From NCBI RefSeq assembly GCF_002155265.1, contig NZ_CP021251.1, positions 496,001 through 560,000 of the forward strand: 64,000 nucleotides of DNA, written 5' to 3'. Each line of letters starts with the position of its first letter. Positions within the stretch are counted from its first letter, which is position 1. Position numbers and translations under genes: made by a program. The stretch is from Corynebacterium pseudotuberculosis. GTDB taxonomy: Bacteria; Actinomycetota; Actinomycetes; Mycobacteriales; Mycobacteriaceae. Below are positions 63,922-64,000 of the stretch, in pieces. The notes under the pieces are model-generated. The model did not search any database. It was given only the letters and a program-made list of their open reading frames with translations, and had not been told where the DNA came from.

Positions 63922-64000
63922 TAGATCCGATCGAACTATCGCGATTGCTCAAGCAGAAATTCCCTCCTACGCCGCAGCAAGCGGCAGTCATAGGAGCTGA
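63918..64000 (+). CDS. adnB: AdnB helicase-nuclease subunit, 5' end only
   Basis: The last 83 bp encode MIDPIELSRLLKQKFPPTPQQAAVIGA, the standard N-terminus leading into the PTPQQ(x)AVI Q-motif of UvrD-family helicases. The ATG overlaps the adnA stop (ATGA). AdnB is the lead motor in mycobacteria. The rest lies outside the window. Confidence 0.88.
   Translation, partial: MIDPIELSRLLKQKFPPTPQQAAVIGA

Noticed and set aside
1..64000. tRNA, rRNA, CRISPR arrays, insertion sequences and prophage genes
   Set aside because: I looked for T-loop motifs, regularly spaced repeats, transposase and integrase motifs and phage genes, and found none that I could support. A tRNAscan and repeat search would be decisive.

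Overview
This window is a compact stretch of actinobacterial chromosome, almost certainly from a Corynebacterium. The moderate GC content and the protein sequences suggest the C. diphtheriae / ulcerans / pseudotuberculosis group, but the species cannot be fixed without a search. Diagnostic genes are an AccBC-AccD-AccE acyl-CoA carboxylase set, arabinogalactan and mannose-donor genes, MtrAB-LpqB, two WhiB regulators, a SigH/anti-sigma pair with a zinc-binding motif, and AdnAB helicase-nuclease genes. The gene order parallels the Mycobacterium tuberculosis segment from roughly Rv3285 down to Rv3201. I found no tRNA, rRNA, CRISPR array, insertion sequence or prophage.

Layout. 1-14.5 kb: carboxylase region (accBC at the left edge, sseA, an ATP-grasp-like Cj0069-family gene, an OafA-type acyltransferase, a DUF3151 gene, maf, rbsK-rbsR with a perfect LacI-type operator, accE, accD2, accD1). 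14.5-18.4 kb: birA, a PH-domain membrane protein, purK, purE, a YdcF-like gene and a small membrane protein. 18.4-21.8 kb: a sugar ABC importer resembling the C. glutamicum trehalose system (binding lipoprotein and two permeases, no ATPase gene). 21.9-32.4 kb: envelope genes (TIGR03089 protein, lcpA, wbbL, GDP-mannose pyrophosphorylase, whcD, a zincin-like protein, a DUF3499 protein, manB, a SIS-like protein, manA). 32.4-46.4 kb: a proline-rich membrane protein, a DUF4259 protein, sahH-tmk, mtrA-mtrB-lpqB-comF-like, hpf, secA1 and small conserved genes. 46.5-53.9 kb: ferredoxin reductase plus desaturase, rsgA-aroA, a SRAP protein, a YbaK protein, sigH-rshA, the 24-residue ribosomal protein bL37 and whcE. 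54.4-64 kb: a membrane protein, an SGNH hydrolase, a beta-propeller protein, a DEAD-box helicase, DUF3107 and DUF3152 proteins, a TIGR02569 protein, adnA and the first codons of adnB.

How the genes fit together. Most of the window serves the mycolate cell envelope and its surveillance. AccBC with AccD1 makes malonyl-CoA. AccBC with AccD2 and AccE contributes to the carboxylated acyl-CoA needed for mycolates, and BirA biotinylates AccBC. ManA, ManB and ManC convert fructose-6-phosphate to GDP-mannose for lipoglycans. WbbL and LcpA build and attach the linker and arabinogalactan. MtrAB-LpqB senses envelope state. SigH/RshA and WhcE handle thiol-oxidative stress.

No wholly new multi-gene system was evident. 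The most unusual points are: an apparent ATT start codon for mtrB; an AdnA whose Walker A motif lacks the catalytic lysine; an importer operon with a large stem-loop between the binding-protein gene and the permeases and no ATPase; long near-perfect intergenic hairpins without clear U-tracts, one sharing about 20 bases with the start of a coding gene; and many genes whose -10 box lies 6-8 nt before the start codon, suggesting leaderless mRNAs.
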